From a bacterium (GTDB lineage: Bacteria > Auribacterota > UBA3054): a DNA stretch of 64,000 bases. Position numbers and translations under genes: made by a program. Position 1 is the stretch's first letter, and each line of letters starts with the position of its first letter. The stretch lies in NCBI GenBank assembly GCA_017616555.1, contig JAFZXZ010000029.1, positions 1-64,000 of the forward strand, in the 5' to 3' direction. Below are positions 51,610 to 60,421 of the stretch, piece by piece. A model generated the notes under the pieces. It saw only the letters and a list, made by a program, of their open reading frames with translations. It had not been told where the DNA came from and ran no database searches.

Positions 51610-53923
51610 CTTCCGCTATCTCTTCTTCATTGTTTTCGTTTTCGTCGAACATTTCCGTCTGCTCGCCTTCCTCATAACCTATTCCCTCTTCAGGCGGCCA
51701 ACTCTCGACCAGGATGTCCCTCGGCTTGGAGCCGTTTCTCGGACCCACGACCTTCAGCTTCTCCATCGTGTCGATCATTCTGGCAGCCCTGGCGTAGCCC
51801 ACGGACAGCACGCGCTGCAAGTATGAGGCGCTGGCATTTCCGGAACTCAAGACGTACTGGATGGCTTCGTCGAGCTTGGGATCGTAATCGATCTCGCCGT
51901 CCATAAGGTCGTCCTCTTTGCCTTCCATGAAGTCAACGTAAGAGGGCTCGCGCTGTTCACGGACAAAATCAGTCACGCGCTTAACTTCATCCTCCGAAAC
52001 AAAGGCGCCCTGTATGCGCAGCGTTCTGTTGTAAGTCTGGGATCTCACCAGCATGTCGCCCATGCCCAAAAGCTTCTCGCTGCCCATCTCGTCAAGGATG
52101 ACGCGGGAGTCGATTCCCGAGGTGGTCTTGAAGGCGATGCGGGCGGGAATATTTGCTTTAATAGTGCCTGTGATGACGTTGGTCGAAGGACGCTGCGTGG
52201 CAAGCACCATGTGTATGCCGGCGGCTCTGGCCAGCTGCGCCAGGCGCTGGATCTTCTTTTCGATGTTGTCGCCCTGCGTTAGCATCAGGTCAGCCAGTTC
52301 GTCAACGACCAGCACGATGTAAGGCAAAAAGTTCGGCACGTCGTATTCCTGGTTGCCGTGCTGGATCTTCAAAGGCTTGGGATCAATGGCGCGCTGCTGA
52401 TTGAAAGAGCCGATCTCCCTGACGCCGGCCCGGGCGAAGAACTTGTAGCGGCGCTCCATCTCCACGATCAGCCAGTCGAGGGCGTCCGGGACTTTCTCTA
52501 GATCCGTCAGGATCGGCACCAGAAGATGGGGAATGTCGTGGTAAAGCGTCATCTCCACCGTCTTGGGGTCAACCAAAATAAGCTTCAGTTCGTCCGGACG
52601 GAAGCGGAACAGAAGGCTCATGAGGATCGTGTTAATGCAAACGGATTTGCCGGAACCGGTGGCGCCGGCCACCAGAAGGTGCGGCGTCTTGGCCAAATCT
52701 TCCAGGAAAGTTTCGCCATCCAGCATCTGCCCCAGAGCCATCATAAGCTTCATCTTCTTGCTCTTTTCCTTGTACTCCTGGGTAGTGCAGAGCTGGGAGA
52801 AGAAAACGTTGCGTCTTGTGCCGTTCGGTATCTCCACGCCGACAGCGTCGCGTCCGGGAATAGGCGCAACGATACGGATGGAAGTCGCTTTCATCGACAT
52901 GGCGATCTCGTTTTCCAAGGCCGTTATGCGGTTCACCTTGACGCCCGGGCAGGGATGCACCTCGTAACAGGTGATCGTCGGGCCGCAGATGACTTTCCCG
53001 ATATCAGCTTCCACGCCGTACTGTCTGAAAACATCGGCCAGTATCTTCGCCTTCGCCTTCGCCTCGCCCTCAAGTTCGCGCATGTCCGTAGAGTCCGGCA
53101 TGTCCAAGAGTTCGACGTCCGGCAGCTCGTAAGGCGGCAGGTCGCTCTCATCCGCCGTCATGATCATCGGCACGGGCTTCTCCTCCGGTTCAGGAGGAGG
53201 AGTGGGCTTTTTAGGCGCGGGTTTCGGCGTAAATTTCGGCTGCGGAATGGAAACTTCGACTTCCTCCGGCTTTATTCTCTTAGGAGGCTCCGCCTCTTCC
53301 TCATCATCAAGTTCTTCCTGCAGCTTTTTGGCAGTGATAGCGCGGAAAAGCGCGACTATCCAGCCGCAGACTTTGCAAACGCAAAGCCACAGAAATTTCA
53401 GAATGGAAGCAAGGTTCTTGTCGAAGAGCAGCGTCAGGGCGCCAATTAGGATCGCCGTGAAAATTATGGACGTCCCCGCTTCCCCAAAAAAGGTCGTGAA
53501 GAAACCGCCGATGGCTTTTCCTATAAGCCCGCCGCCCGAAGGGATGTCGAGCTTTTTCACGCTTTCCGGACGGATCATATACAGAAGCACGCTCGCGGAG
53601 ACAAGGCTTACGACGAACATCACCGCCCGCAAAACGATTATCTTTATGGGCAGCCATTCCTTGGAACGGAAAACCACGATCGCCAAAGCCACGCAGGCCA
53701 AAATAAGAAAATAGAAACCGTAGCCGAAAGCCTGGTAAAAGAAAAACGAGACCCAGGCCCCGATGAGGCCTACGGCGTTAGATTCCGCGTTAGTCTCGAG
53801 CCCGTGGTACGTTCCTAAGGATACGGTAAGCAAGATCGCTATGACGAAAAGCGAAAAAGCGCAGAATTCCCGCGTCCTGTCAGAAACGAAATTTTCCAGT
53901 TTTTCTTTTGTCTCATTACGCAT
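51602..53923 (-). CDS. ftsK: DNA translocase FtsK/SpoIIIE
   Basis: 773 residues from ATG 53923; the longer reading from 53989 would begin inside a terminator. Four or five N-terminal membrane spans (about 20-170), a Pro/Glu-rich linker, then the RecA-like motor with Walker A G-A-T-G-S-G-K-S and Walker B L-V-V-D-E-L-A-D. The C-terminal gamma winged helix (A-S-Y-L-Q-R-V-L-S-V-G-Y-A-R-A) recognises KOPS-like polar sequences. Pumps DNA at the division septum. The mRNA is probably leaderless (TGC-TAAAAT seven bases before ATG). The linker is short compared with E. coli FtsK. Confidence 0.95.
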   Translation of the reverse strand: MRNETKEKLENFVSDRTREFCAFSLFVIAILLTVSLGTYHGLETNAESNAVGLIGAWVSFFFYQAFGYGFYFLILACVALAIVVFRSKEWLPIKIIVLRAVMFVVSLVSASVLLYMIRPESVKKLDIPSGGGLIGKAIGGFFTTFFGEAGTSIIFTAILIGALTLLFDKNLASILKFLWLCVCKVCGWIVALFRAITAKKLQEELDDEEEAEPPKRIKPEEVEVSIPQPKFTPKPAPKKPTPPPEPEEKPVPMIMTADESDLPPYELPDVELLDMPDSTDMRELEGEAKAKAKILADVFRQYGVEADIGKVICGPTITCYEVHPCPGVKVNRITALENEIAMSMKATSIRIVAPIPGRDAVGVEIPNGTRRNVFFSQLCTTQEYKEKSKKMKLMMALGQMLDGETFLEDLAKTPHLLVAGATGSGKSVCINTILMSLLFRFRPDELKLILVDPKTVEMTLYHDIPHLLVPILTDLEKVPDALDWLIVEMERRYKFFARAGVREIGSFNQQRAIDPKPLKIQHGNQEYDVPNFLPYIVLVVDELADLMLTQGDNIEKKIQRLAQLARAAGIHMVLATQRPSTNVITGTIKANIPARIAFKTTSGIDSRVILDEMGSEKLLGMGDMLVRSQTYNRTLRIQGAFVSEDEVKRVTDFVREQREPSYVDFMEGKEDDLMDGEIDYDPKLDEAIQYVLSSGNASASYLQRVLSVGYARAARMIDTMEKLKVVGPRNGSKPRDILVESWPPEEGIGYEEGEQTEMFDENENNEEEIAEDE

Positions 53924-53930
53924 ATATGAT

Positions 53931-53939
53931 ATTTTAGCA
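53931..53939 (-). promoter_or_regulatory. Extended -10 of ftsK, probably leaderless
   Basis: Minus-strand TGC-TAAAAT preceded by seven T, ending seven bases before the ATG at 53923. The position also supports the shorter start chosen for ftsK. Confidence 0.7.
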
Positions 53940-53954
53940 AAAAAACTAATATAT

Positions 53955-53986
53955 AAAAAAGGAGCGGCTTTTGCCGCTCCTTTTTT
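53955..53986. terminator. Terminator overlapping the stop of a small lipoprotein gene
   Basis: A perfect stem, GGAGCGGC with GCCGCTCC, extended by A6/T6 on either side, loop TTTT. For the minus strand it follows the TGA at 53988-53986 directly. Confidence 0.93.
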
Positions 53987-54150
53987 CACCAGTTGAAGGT
54001 GGGATTCAGATCCAGTTCCTTCTCCTCGCGCAATGGCTGGTTCCAGGGGATCGCGCTGTCGTCTTCCGCGTTGCGGGGATCAAGCGCTTCGCATCCTGTG
54101 ATGATGAGGCTTAACGCAAGCAGAAAGAGGACGAAGAGGAATCTTGGCAT
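53986..54150 (-). CDS. 54-residue lipoprotein
   Basis: A very short gene. The ATG at 54150 overlaps the stop of the preceding coiled-coil gene (TAATG), and the TGA runs into a terminator. The product has a hydrophobic signal (F-L-F-V-L-F-L-L-A-L-S-L-I) with lipobox I-I-T-G-C at residue 20. The mature part is acidic, containing S-A-I-P-W-N-Q-P and ending N-P-T-F-N-W. Lipobox, coupling and terminator together argue that it is real. Function unknown; it might be an outer-membrane accessory to the coiled-coil protein. Confidence 0.75.
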   Translation of the reverse strand: MPRFLFVLFLLALSLIITGCEALDPRNAEDDSAIPWNQPLREEKELDLNPTFNW

Positions 54151-54971
54151 TAGTTGTTTTTGAGGCCCACTTCGTTGTTGACCTTGTCGCCCTTCTGGAT
54201 GGACTGGCCTTCGAAGAGATCTTTGGTCTCGGCGCCGCAGAGGTTCTCCTGGTCGTCATAGATACGGACGACTTTCAGGGTGCCGATGTAGGTCGTGCCG
54301 CGGGTCACTTTCAGTTCCTGACCGACAGGCAGTCCGGCGGCTTTGCCGACGGAGAGAATGTAGGAGGCGGGATAGTCTGGACCGGCAGGGTTGACTTCCA
54401 GGACTTCACCGGCGAAGACCGGGGCTTCTTCCAAGGTGAGGCCATGCTCAAGCAGGTTCATCTTGAAGCTGTTGGCCTGCTTTTCAGCGGCTTCCTGAGC
54501 TTCCTTGGCAGCAGCGACGTCCTTCTTCAGACCTTCTATGGCAGCGGTCTTGGCTTCGATCTCAGACTTCAGGGCCTCGGCGGCTTCCTGAGCTTCTTTG
54601 ATCTCACTTTCCTTCTGCTCGACCTGGGCTTTCAGATCGCTGATGGTCGTCTGCAGAGCGTTGAGGGCATCTTCGCCGCCTTCTTCGGAACCGAGGTTGG
54701 CGGTCAGTTCTTCGTACTTGGCCTTCAAAGCGTCAAGCTGGGTTTCAACTTCTTTCTTGGCGGTCTCTAAAGCCGTCAGTTTGGCCTGAATGTCAGCGGT
54801 CTGCTGTTCGGCGGCTTCCTTGGCAGCCTTGGCTTCGGTAACTTCCTGCTGGCACTTGGTCAGCTTAGCCTGGGTGTTCTTCAGTTCGTCCTGAGTCTGG
54901 AACCACTTATAGCCGAAAAAGGCCGCGGCCAGGATCGCGATGATCGCCACTAAAGTTGCTACTACTTTCAT
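54150..54971 (-). CDS. Membrane-anchored coiled-coil protein
   Basis: 273 residues. An N-terminal hydrophobic helix (about 3-21), then a long Glu/Ala/Lys coiled coil (about 26-170) with heptads such as L-T-A-L-E-T-A-K-K-E-V-E. A ~95-residue C-terminal domain follows (A-G-E-V-L-E-V-N-P, V-G-Q-E-L-K-V-T-R-G), which looks like a small beta-barrel. I do not recognise the family; a periplasm-spanning or envelope-organising role is plausible. It has a consensus promoter (TTGACT-17-TATAAT) and GGAG ribosome site, so is probably well expressed. Confidence 0.78.
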   Translation of the reverse strand: MKVVATLVAIIAILAAAFFGYKWFQTQDELKNTQAKLTKCQQEVTEAKAAKEAAEQQTADIQAKLTALETAKKEVETQLDALKAKYEELTANLGSEEGGEDALNALQTTISDLKAQVEQKESEIKEAQEAAEALKSEIEAKTAAIEGLKKDVAAAKEAQEAAEKQANSFKMNLLEHGLTLEEAPVFAGEVLEVNPAGPDYPASYILSVGKAAGLPVGQELKVTRGTTYIGTLKVVRIYDDQENLCGAETKDLFEGQSIQKGDKVNNEVGLKNN

Positions 54972-55033
54972 TTCTTGCTCCGATGGTTATGGATATTTAT
55001 TATTTTTAATTTCAGTTTTGGATTATCGTATAG

Positions 55034-55062
55034 ATTATACTAGACACCCCTTTTCAAGTCAA
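55034..55062 (-). promoter_or_regulatory. Consensus promoter of the coiled-coil protein gene
   Basis: Minus-strand TTGACT, 17 bases, TATAAT, with a ~58-base leader before the ATG at 54971. It shares GTGTCTAG around the -10 with the promoter at 33960-33988. Confidence 0.82.
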
Positions 55063-55072
55063 GAAGTCCTTT

Positions 55073-57367
55073 TCACTCGGAAAGCCGCGTGGCGTTCTTG
55101 TAAGCGTCGCGCCAGGCAGATTTGAGCTCGCTGACTTTGGCTTTAATAAGGGTTCCCTGGTTCATGGTTATCTCAAGCTGATCGCCCGTTACGGTGCCAA
55201 GGAGGTCGCATTTCACGCCGAATTCCTTGGCGATCTCCTCCAGGGCCGTAACGTTTTCCGGAGGCAGGGAGACGATGACTCTCGACTGCTGTTCGCCGAA
55301 GAGAAGCGCGTCGGGACGCGGAGTCCTGCTGCCGACGGAGGTGAAGTCAAGCTTGGCGCCCAGACTGACCGCTTCGCTCTTCACTTCCATAGGAGCGGTG
55401 AAGCAGCATTCCGCGGCGCAGACCGCCAGACCGCCTTCCGAGACGTCGTGGGCGGAACTGACGAGGCCAGAAGTTATGGCTTTCAGAAGGGCGTCCTGCA
55501 GGGCCTTTTCCTTGGCAAGGTCCATCTGCGGCGGATTGCCAGTCTTAAGGTCGTGTATCCTTCTCAAGTATTCGCTGCCGCCGACGCCGGCCAGAGCGTC
55601 TTCCTGCAGACCGTCCAGAAGGCAGACGGCGTCGCCTTCCTTCTTGAACCACTGGGTCGTGATGTGTTCCTTCTTGTCGATCTGGCCGACCATGACGACT
55701 AAGGGCGTCGGGTCGATGGCGCCTTCCGGATTCTCGTTGTAGAAGCTGACGTTGCCGCCGGTGACCGGCGTATTGAAAGCCACACAGCCTTCCTTCAAGC
55801 CCTGCACGCAGGCTTTGAACTGCCAGAAGATCTCAGGTTTCGTAGGATTGCCGAAATTCAGGCAGTCCGTCAAAGCCAAAGGCCGTCCGCCGGAACAGAC
55901 GATGTTCCTCGCGCTTTCCGCGACCGCGATCCTTGAGCCCATGACGGGATCAAGGTAGCAGTAGCGGCCGTTGCAGTCCGCGGCCAAGGAAAGATATTTG
56001 TCCGCCTCCCTCATCCAGAAGACCGCGGCGTCGGAACCCGGAAGAACGACCGTACCGGTACGGACCATGTGGTCGTAACGGCGGTAGATGTCTTTCTTGC
56101 TGCCGATGGTCGGTTCGGAAAGAAGTTTCGTAAGAATGCCCGTCATGTCGCTGCCGGGCTGCGGAAGTTCACTGAGCTGCCAACTGGAGACGGCCTTCAG
56201 ATATCTCGGTTTCGTCGCGGGAGGATCGTACAAAGGAGCGTCGTCCGCGATCTCCCTCGCCGGGATCTCGGCCACCACTTTGCCGTTGTATTTGACGCGC
56301 ATCAAGCCGTCGTCGGTCACGTGTCCGATTTCGACGGCGTGCAGGTCCCATTTCTCGAAGATCTTGTGCACGGCCTCTTCCCTGCCCTTTTTGACGATGA
56401 CCAGCATGCGCTCCTGGCTTTCTGAGAGCAGGATCTCATACGGCGTCATGTTCGCTTCGCGCTGCGGAACCAAGGCCACGTCTATTTCTACGCCGCTGCC
56501 GCCACGGCTTGCGGTCTCGCAGGTCGAGCAGGTCAGGCCCGCCGCGCCCATGTCCTGGATGCCGACGATGTGGTCGGTCTGGAAAAGCTCAAGACAAGCT
56601 TCCAAAAGCAGTTTTTCCATGAAGGGGTCGCCGACCTGAACGGAGGAGCGTTTCGCTTCCGATTCTTCCGTCAGTTCGGTAGAGGCGAAAGTCGCGCCGT
56701 GAATGCCGTCTTTGCCGGTCGCGGCGCCGACGTAGAAGACCGGATTGCCAACGCCCGTGGCTTCGCCGCGCTGGATCTCGTTTATCTTCATGATGCCTAA
56801 ACTGAAGGCGTTCACAAGGCAGTTGGTCTCGTAGGTCTCGTCGTAATAGACGTCGCCGCCGATCGTCGGGATGCCCATGCAGTTGCCGTAATGGGCGATG
56901 CCGCCGACCACGCCGTCAACGAGCTGCTGGACCTGTCCGGAATTCGGGCGGCCGAAGCGCAGAGAGTTCATGTTGATGACCGGGCGGGCGCCCATCGTGA
57001 AGATGTCTCTTAGGATGCCGCCGACGCCCGTCGCGGCGCCCTGGAAGGGCTCGACCGCAGAGGGGTGGTTGTGTGATTCGACCTTGAAGGCCACGGCCCA
57101 GCCGTCGCCCACGTCGATGACGCCGGCGTTCTCTTCGCCGGCTTTGATAAGGACCTGGGGTCCTTCGGTCGGGAAATTCTTAAGCTGCTTTCTGCTGTTC
57201 TTGTAGGAGCAGTGCTCGGACCACATCACGGAGAAGATGCCTAGCTCCGTATAGGTCGGCTCCCTTTTCAGGATGCCTTTCAAGCGTTCGTATTCGTCCG
57301 GAGTCAAACCGTGGTCGGCGATGAGTTCCGGAGTGATCAGAGGATCTTTGGGCAGACGTTCCACCAT
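55073..57367 (-). CDS. purL: Phosphoribosylformylglycinamidine synthase subunit PurL
   Basis: 764 residues, the length of the small-type PurL that needs separate PurS and PurQ. ATP-dependent conversion of FGAR to FGAM in purine synthesis. Marks include [11 protein letters not shown] near residue 48, [12 protein letters not shown] and [10 protein letters not shown]. It is last in the purS-purQ-purL operon, 15 bases after purQ. Confidence 0.96.
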   Translation of the reverse strand: MVERLPKDPLITPELIADHGLTPDEYERLKGILKREPTYTELGIFSVMWSEHCSYKNSRKQLKNFPTEGPQVLIKAGEENAGVIDVGDGWAVAFKVESHNHPSAVEPFQGAATGVGGILRDIFTMGARPVINMNSLRFGRPNSGQVQQLVDGVVGGIAHYGNCMGIPTIGGDVYYDETYETNCLVNAFSLGIMKINEIQRGEATGVGNPVFYVGAATGKDGIHGATFASTELTEESEAKRSSVQVGDPFMEKLLLEACLELFQTDHIVGIQDMGAAGLTCSTCETASRGGSGVEIDVALVPQREANMTPYEILLSESQERMLVIVKKGREEAVHKIFEKWDLHAVEIGHVTDDGLMRVKYNGKVVAEIPAREIADDAPLYDPPATKPRYLKAVSSWQLSELPQPGSDMTGILTKLLSEPTIGSKKDIYRRYDHMVRTGTVVLPGSDAAVFWMREADKYLSLAADCNGRYCYLDPVMGSRIAVAESARNIVCSGGRPLALTDCLNFGNPTKPEIFWQFKACVQGLKEGCVAFNTPVTGGNVSFYNENPEGAIDPTPLVVMVGQIDKKEHITTQWFKKEGDAVCLLDGLQEDALAGVGGSEYLRRIHDLKTGNPPQMDLAKEKALQDALLKAITSGLVSSAHDVSEGGLAVCAAECCFTAPMEVKSEAVSLGAKLDFTSVGSRTPRPDALLFGEQQSRVIVSLPPENVTALEEIAKEFGVKCDLLGTVTGDQLEITMNQGTLIKAKVSELKSAWRDAYKNATRLSE

Positions 57368-57382
57368 ATATTTTTCCTTAAC

Positions 57383-58090
57383 TTACTTCGCGATTGATTT
57401 TAAAAGCGAGACGATGATCTTTTGTCCGTCGGAGCTTCCGAGGCCGGGTTCCGCGGCGCGCTCCGGGTGCGGCATCATGCCTAGGATCGTGCGTTCCTTG
57501 TTGAAGATGCCGGCGATGTTGTTGCGGGAGCCGTTGGGGTTCACTTCCGGCGTCACAAGGCCGTCGCCCGTGCAGTAGCGGAAAGCCACCAGTTCCTCGT
57601 CCTCGAGTTTTTTCAGCGTCTCGTCGTCGGCGTAGTAGTTGCCTTCGCCGTGGGCGATCGGGATATTGAGAACTTCCTTGTTCTTGCAAAGGGAGGTGAA
57701 GATCGTGTCGGTGCGCTCGGTCCTTAAAAATACGTGCTCGCAGATAAAGTTCAGATCCCTGTTCATATAGAGGGCGCCAGGCAAAAGCCCGGCTTCGCAA
57801 AGGATCTGGAAGCCGTTGCAGATGCCGATGACGGGACGGCCTTTCGCAGCATGCGCTTTCACTTCCTCCATGATGGGAGAGAAACGGGCGATGGCGCCGC
57901 AGCGCAGATAGTCGCCGTAAGAGAAGCCGCCGGGCAAAACGTAGGCGTCGAATGTTCCGGGGTTACTCTCCTTGTGCCAGACGTAGCTGACTTCGGAGGA
58001 GAGTCCGTTCTCTTTGGCCAGACGGCTGAAGGATGTCAGACAGTCATAGTCGCAGTTGGAGCCCGGGAAAACTACAATTCCGATTTTCAT
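57383..58090 (-). CDS. purQ: Phosphoribosylformylglycinamidine synthase subunit PurQ
   Basis: 235 residues. Class I glutamine amidotransferase that supplies ammonia to PurL. Nucleophile Cys91 in G-I-C-N-G-F-Q, with the His/Glu of the triad in M-P-H-P-E-R-A. It follows purS by 5 bases. Confidence 0.96.
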   Translation of the reverse strand: MKIGIVVFPGSNCDYDCLTSFSRLAKENGLSSEVSYVWHKESNPGTFDAYVLPGGFSYGDYLRCGAIARFSPIMEEVKAHAAKGRPVIGICNGFQILCEAGLLPGALYMNRDLNFICEHVFLRTERTDTIFTSLCKNKEVLNIPIAHGEGNYYADDETLKKLEDEELVAFRYCTGDGLVTPEVNPNGSRNNIAGIFNKERTILGMMPHPERAAEPGLGSSDGQKIIVSLLKSIAK

Positions 58091-58095
58091 AAAGC

Positions 58096-58338
58096 TTATT
58101 TCTCCAGTTCGTAGCGGAACTGCTCAATATTCGGGTTCACAAAGAGCTTCTTGCTCATCTCTTCTATCTGGGCGGCGGCCGCCGCTTCGTCGCTCGTGGC
58201 GAGCTCCACTTCCAAGAAGCGCCCGATGCGCACGGACTCGACGTTCTTGTAATTCATCTGTTCCAGCGCTCTCTGCACTGTTTTTCCCTGCGGGTCGAGA
58301 ACGCTTTGCTTAAGCGTTACGTAGATCTTAGCTTTCAT
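58096..58338 (-). CDS. purS: Phosphoribosylformylglycinamidine synthase subunit PurS
   Basis: 80 residues. Small structural subunit that bridges PurL and PurQ. Family pattern: [12 protein letters not shown], then [11 protein letters not shown]. It is first in the operon. A minus-strand TGC-TATCAT at 58369-58377 is the likely -10; no purine riboswitch is visible in the ~30-base leader. Confidence 0.95.
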   Translation of the reverse strand: MKAKIYVTLKQSVLDPQGKTVQRALEQMNYKNVESVRIGRFLEVELATSDEAAAAAQIEEMSKKLFVNPNIEQFRYELEK

Positions 58339-58368
58339 GGTTGTATTTTTTTGATGGTTAATGACTAA

Positions 58369-58377
58369 ATGATAGCA
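58369..58377 (-). promoter_or_regulatory. Extended -10 of purSQL
   Basis: Minus-strand TGC-TATCAT preceded by TTTT, about 30 bases before the ATG at 58338. Confidence 0.55.
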
Positions 58378-58387
58378 AAAATGACCC

Positions 58388-59932
58388 CTACTGGGAGAGC
58401 CGCAATCCCTCCTGGGCTTTCGTGTAAGCCGGGTCGGTTCTCAAGGCCGCTTCGAAGCTGGCCTTCGCCTCGGCTTTGTTGCCCTCCCCGAGGAGGACGT
58501 AGCCTATGACCGTAAGCGAGGATGCGTCGTTGGGCGAAACGGAAAGTTCCTTCATAGCCTGCGTTTTCGCTTCCTTCATATTGCCGGCGGAATAATACAT
58601 GACCGCCTTGGCGGCTGCGATCCCCTTTTGGCCGGGGCGGAAGGAGCCGAGTTTGTCGAAGGCTTTGAGAGCGTCCTGCAAAAGCTCCTTGTCGAGGGGA
58701 TTTTTCATGAAGAGGGCGTACCTGACCTTGGCCAGATCCTCAGCGATCTCGGCATCGTAGATGTCGTTTACCGTCAGCTTTTCAAGGTTCTCCAACGCCG
58801 CATCAAGAAGGTCGCAGCGCAATGCCAGCCTTGCGGCGAAGAGTCTCGCTTCGCGGTATTCCTTGTCGGAAGTAGGACTCTTGCTGAGGCGCGCCAGCTT
58901 GGCGGCGTCCTGACTCGAGGCGTAGGCTTCGCCGAGCTCGCCGAGCGTAAGGTAACGTTTGGCCAGCATCATGCATATGCGGCTGGCGGCGCTGCCGCTC
59001 GTCATTTCCAGGCAGTCCTTCAGATACTCGATGGCCTCCTTCGAGCCTTCCTCCGTCTCCGGAGCATAGTGGGCCAGAAGATAGCGGAAGTCGAAATCTT
59101 TGGGGAAACGGGTGAGAGCTTTTTTCCAGACTCTCACGGCGCCGTTGGTGTCACCTCTCCTCAACCTGAGGTCGCCCCAGGCCTGCCAGTAGGTGTAGCA
59201 CAGAGGCAGCTCGGTAAGGAGAGAAGAGTAGCAGGCGTCCAAGGTCGCTATGTCAACGCCCTCCCCGCCGGACATGCAGCTCAAAATATACTGCACCTGG
59301 ATCTGGAGGTTGGTCTCGGAAGCGAGGAACGAAAGAGACTTGCAGGCCGGAGCGGGATATCCGTGGGCCTCGCCCAATTCTCCCATGATCTTAGAAAGCC
59401 TTCTTGCCGTTTCGCTCCAGTAGGGGTCGATGCTGTCGGGGGTCTTGTGCTCCAGCGCAACCTTGTCGCCCTGGCGCAAAACTCTTCCGTAGGCAGAGAG
59501 GCAATTGTAGAAATTCGTCTGGATGACTATCGGGGAAACAGTTTTGAGAGCCTCTTTCAGATAGAGCAAACGGTAATTGTAATCGCTCCTTAAGGTCTCG
59601 TAGGCCTCGAGCTGGGCCGGCGCCTCCAATTCTTCCAGTTTGTAGCGCCAGCTGCTCAAAAGTTTGTTCAGCTTCGCGAGCTGTTCCCTATCGCTTGTCG
59701 TTTTCTCCTTCTGCTTTGCCAGGGAGGACGCCAGGGGCGTCAGGCTTGAAAGCGCTCCGGTGTAGCCCCTCACCGCCTCCACGTAGATCTTCGATTCCTC
59801 GTTGACAAGGGCGTATTCCAGGCACTGGCGCACGTTGGAATAAACGTTGTCGCTGAGTTCAGGCGGCAGCTTCGGCTTCGCCGAAAGGGAGAGGGCGGAA
59901 AAAAGGAAAACCAGAAGAAAATAATTACGCAT
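58388..59932 (-). CDS. Secreted TPR-repeat protein
   Basis: 514 residues with a signal peptide (N-Y-F-L-L-V-F-L-F-S-A-L). From about 210 on it is made of helical TPR-like repeats. A recognisable one is Y-W-Q-A-W-G-D-L-R-L-R-R-G-D-T-N-G-A-V. The last repeat reads G-E-G-N-K-A-E-A-K-A-S-F-E-A-A-L. The N-terminal ~200 residues are also helical, without a named domain. It probably scaffolds protein interactions in the periplasm. It ends in TAG. The mRNA appears leaderless: TGC-TAAAAT at 59939-59947 ends six bases before the ATG. Confidence 0.82.
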   Translation of the reverse strand: MRNYFLLVFLFSALSLSAKPKLPPELSDNVYSNVRQCLEYALVNEESKIYVEAVRGYTGALSSLTPLASSLAKQKEKTTSDREQLAKLNKLLSSWRYKLEELEAPAQLEAYETLRSDYNYRLLYLKEALKTVSPIVIQTNFYNCLSAYGRVLRQGDKVALEHKTPDSIDPYWSETARRLSKIMGELGEAHGYPAPACKSLSFLASETNLQIQVQYILSCMSGGEGVDIATLDACYSSLLTELPLCYTYWQAWGDLRLRRGDTNGAVRVWKKALTRFPKDFDFRYLLAHYAPETEEGSKEAIEYLKDCLEMTSGSAASRICMMLAKRYLTLGELGEAYASSQDAAKLARLSKSPTSDKEYREARLFAARLALRCDLLDAALENLEKLTVNDIYDAEIAEDLAKVRYALFMKNPLDKELLQDALKAFDKLGSFRPGQKGIAAAKAVMYYSAGNMKEAKTQAMKELSVSPNDASSLTVIGYVLLGEGNKAEAKASFEAALRTDPAYTKAQEGLRLSQ

Positions 59933-59938
59933 GGATTT

Positions 59939-59947
59939 ATTTTAGCA
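59939..59947 (-). promoter_or_regulatory. Extended -10 of TPR gene, probably leaderless
   Basis: Minus-strand TGC-TAAAAT with six bases before the ATG at 59932. Confidence 0.65.
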
Positions 59948-59994
59948 TAAATTGTCCCTTGTCTCGCCTGAACGCGATCCTAGCGCCTTAATCG

Positions 59995-60023
59995 TTGACA
60001 ATAAAAGGCTTTTTAGGTAGAAT
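59995..60023 (+). promoter_or_regulatory. Consensus promoter of the HU gene
   Basis: TTGACA, 17 bases, TAGAAT, with a ~74-base leader and an AAGGAG ribosome site before the ATG at 60104. The strong elements fit an abundant nucleoid protein. Confidence 0.85.
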
Positions 60024-60103
60024 CTCCTATTAAATGAATGAAAATTCATTTGTGTTAACCGTTTTACAATACCACATGTTTTACCCGATACAAGGAGATC
60101 AAA

Positions 60104-60394
60104 ATGAAAAACACCATCACCAAAGAAAATCTGATCACGAAAGTGTCAGAGAAGACCAACCAGCCCAAAGATGTCGTCAGAGCCGTCATCCAGCAGACCT
60201 TTGACTCCATCTGCGATTACCTGGAAGAAGGCAACCGCCTTGAGCTGCGCCGTTTCGGCGTCTTCTCCGTCAAAGAGAGACGTCCCAGAGTCGGCCGCAA
60301 CCCCAACTCTCCCCAGAAAGCCATTCAGATCCCTGCCTCCAAAGTCGCGGTCTTCAAGGCCAGCGTCATTTTGAAAAAGCAGGTCAAGAAGTAA
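60104..60394 (+). CDS. HU/IHF family DNA-binding protein
   Basis: 96 residues. Small basic nucleoid protein that bends DNA as a dimer. Family marks are the helical N-terminus (T-K-E-N-L-I-T-K-V-S), L-E-E-G-N-R-L-E-L-R-R-F-G-V-F, and the DNA-binding arm R-R-P-R-V-G-R-N-P. The arm tip R-N-P contains the intercalating Pro. It could be HU or an IHF subunit; the R-R-F-G-V-F form leaves both open. argC follows after 27 bases. Confidence 0.93.
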   Translation: MKNTITKENLITKVSEKTNQPKDVVRAVIQQTFDSICDYLEEGNRLELRRFGVFSVKERRPRVGRNPNSPQKAIQIPASKVAVFKASVILKKQVKK

Positions 60395-60421
60395 TATAAA
60401 TCTAACCGCTTCGGTTCAGTA

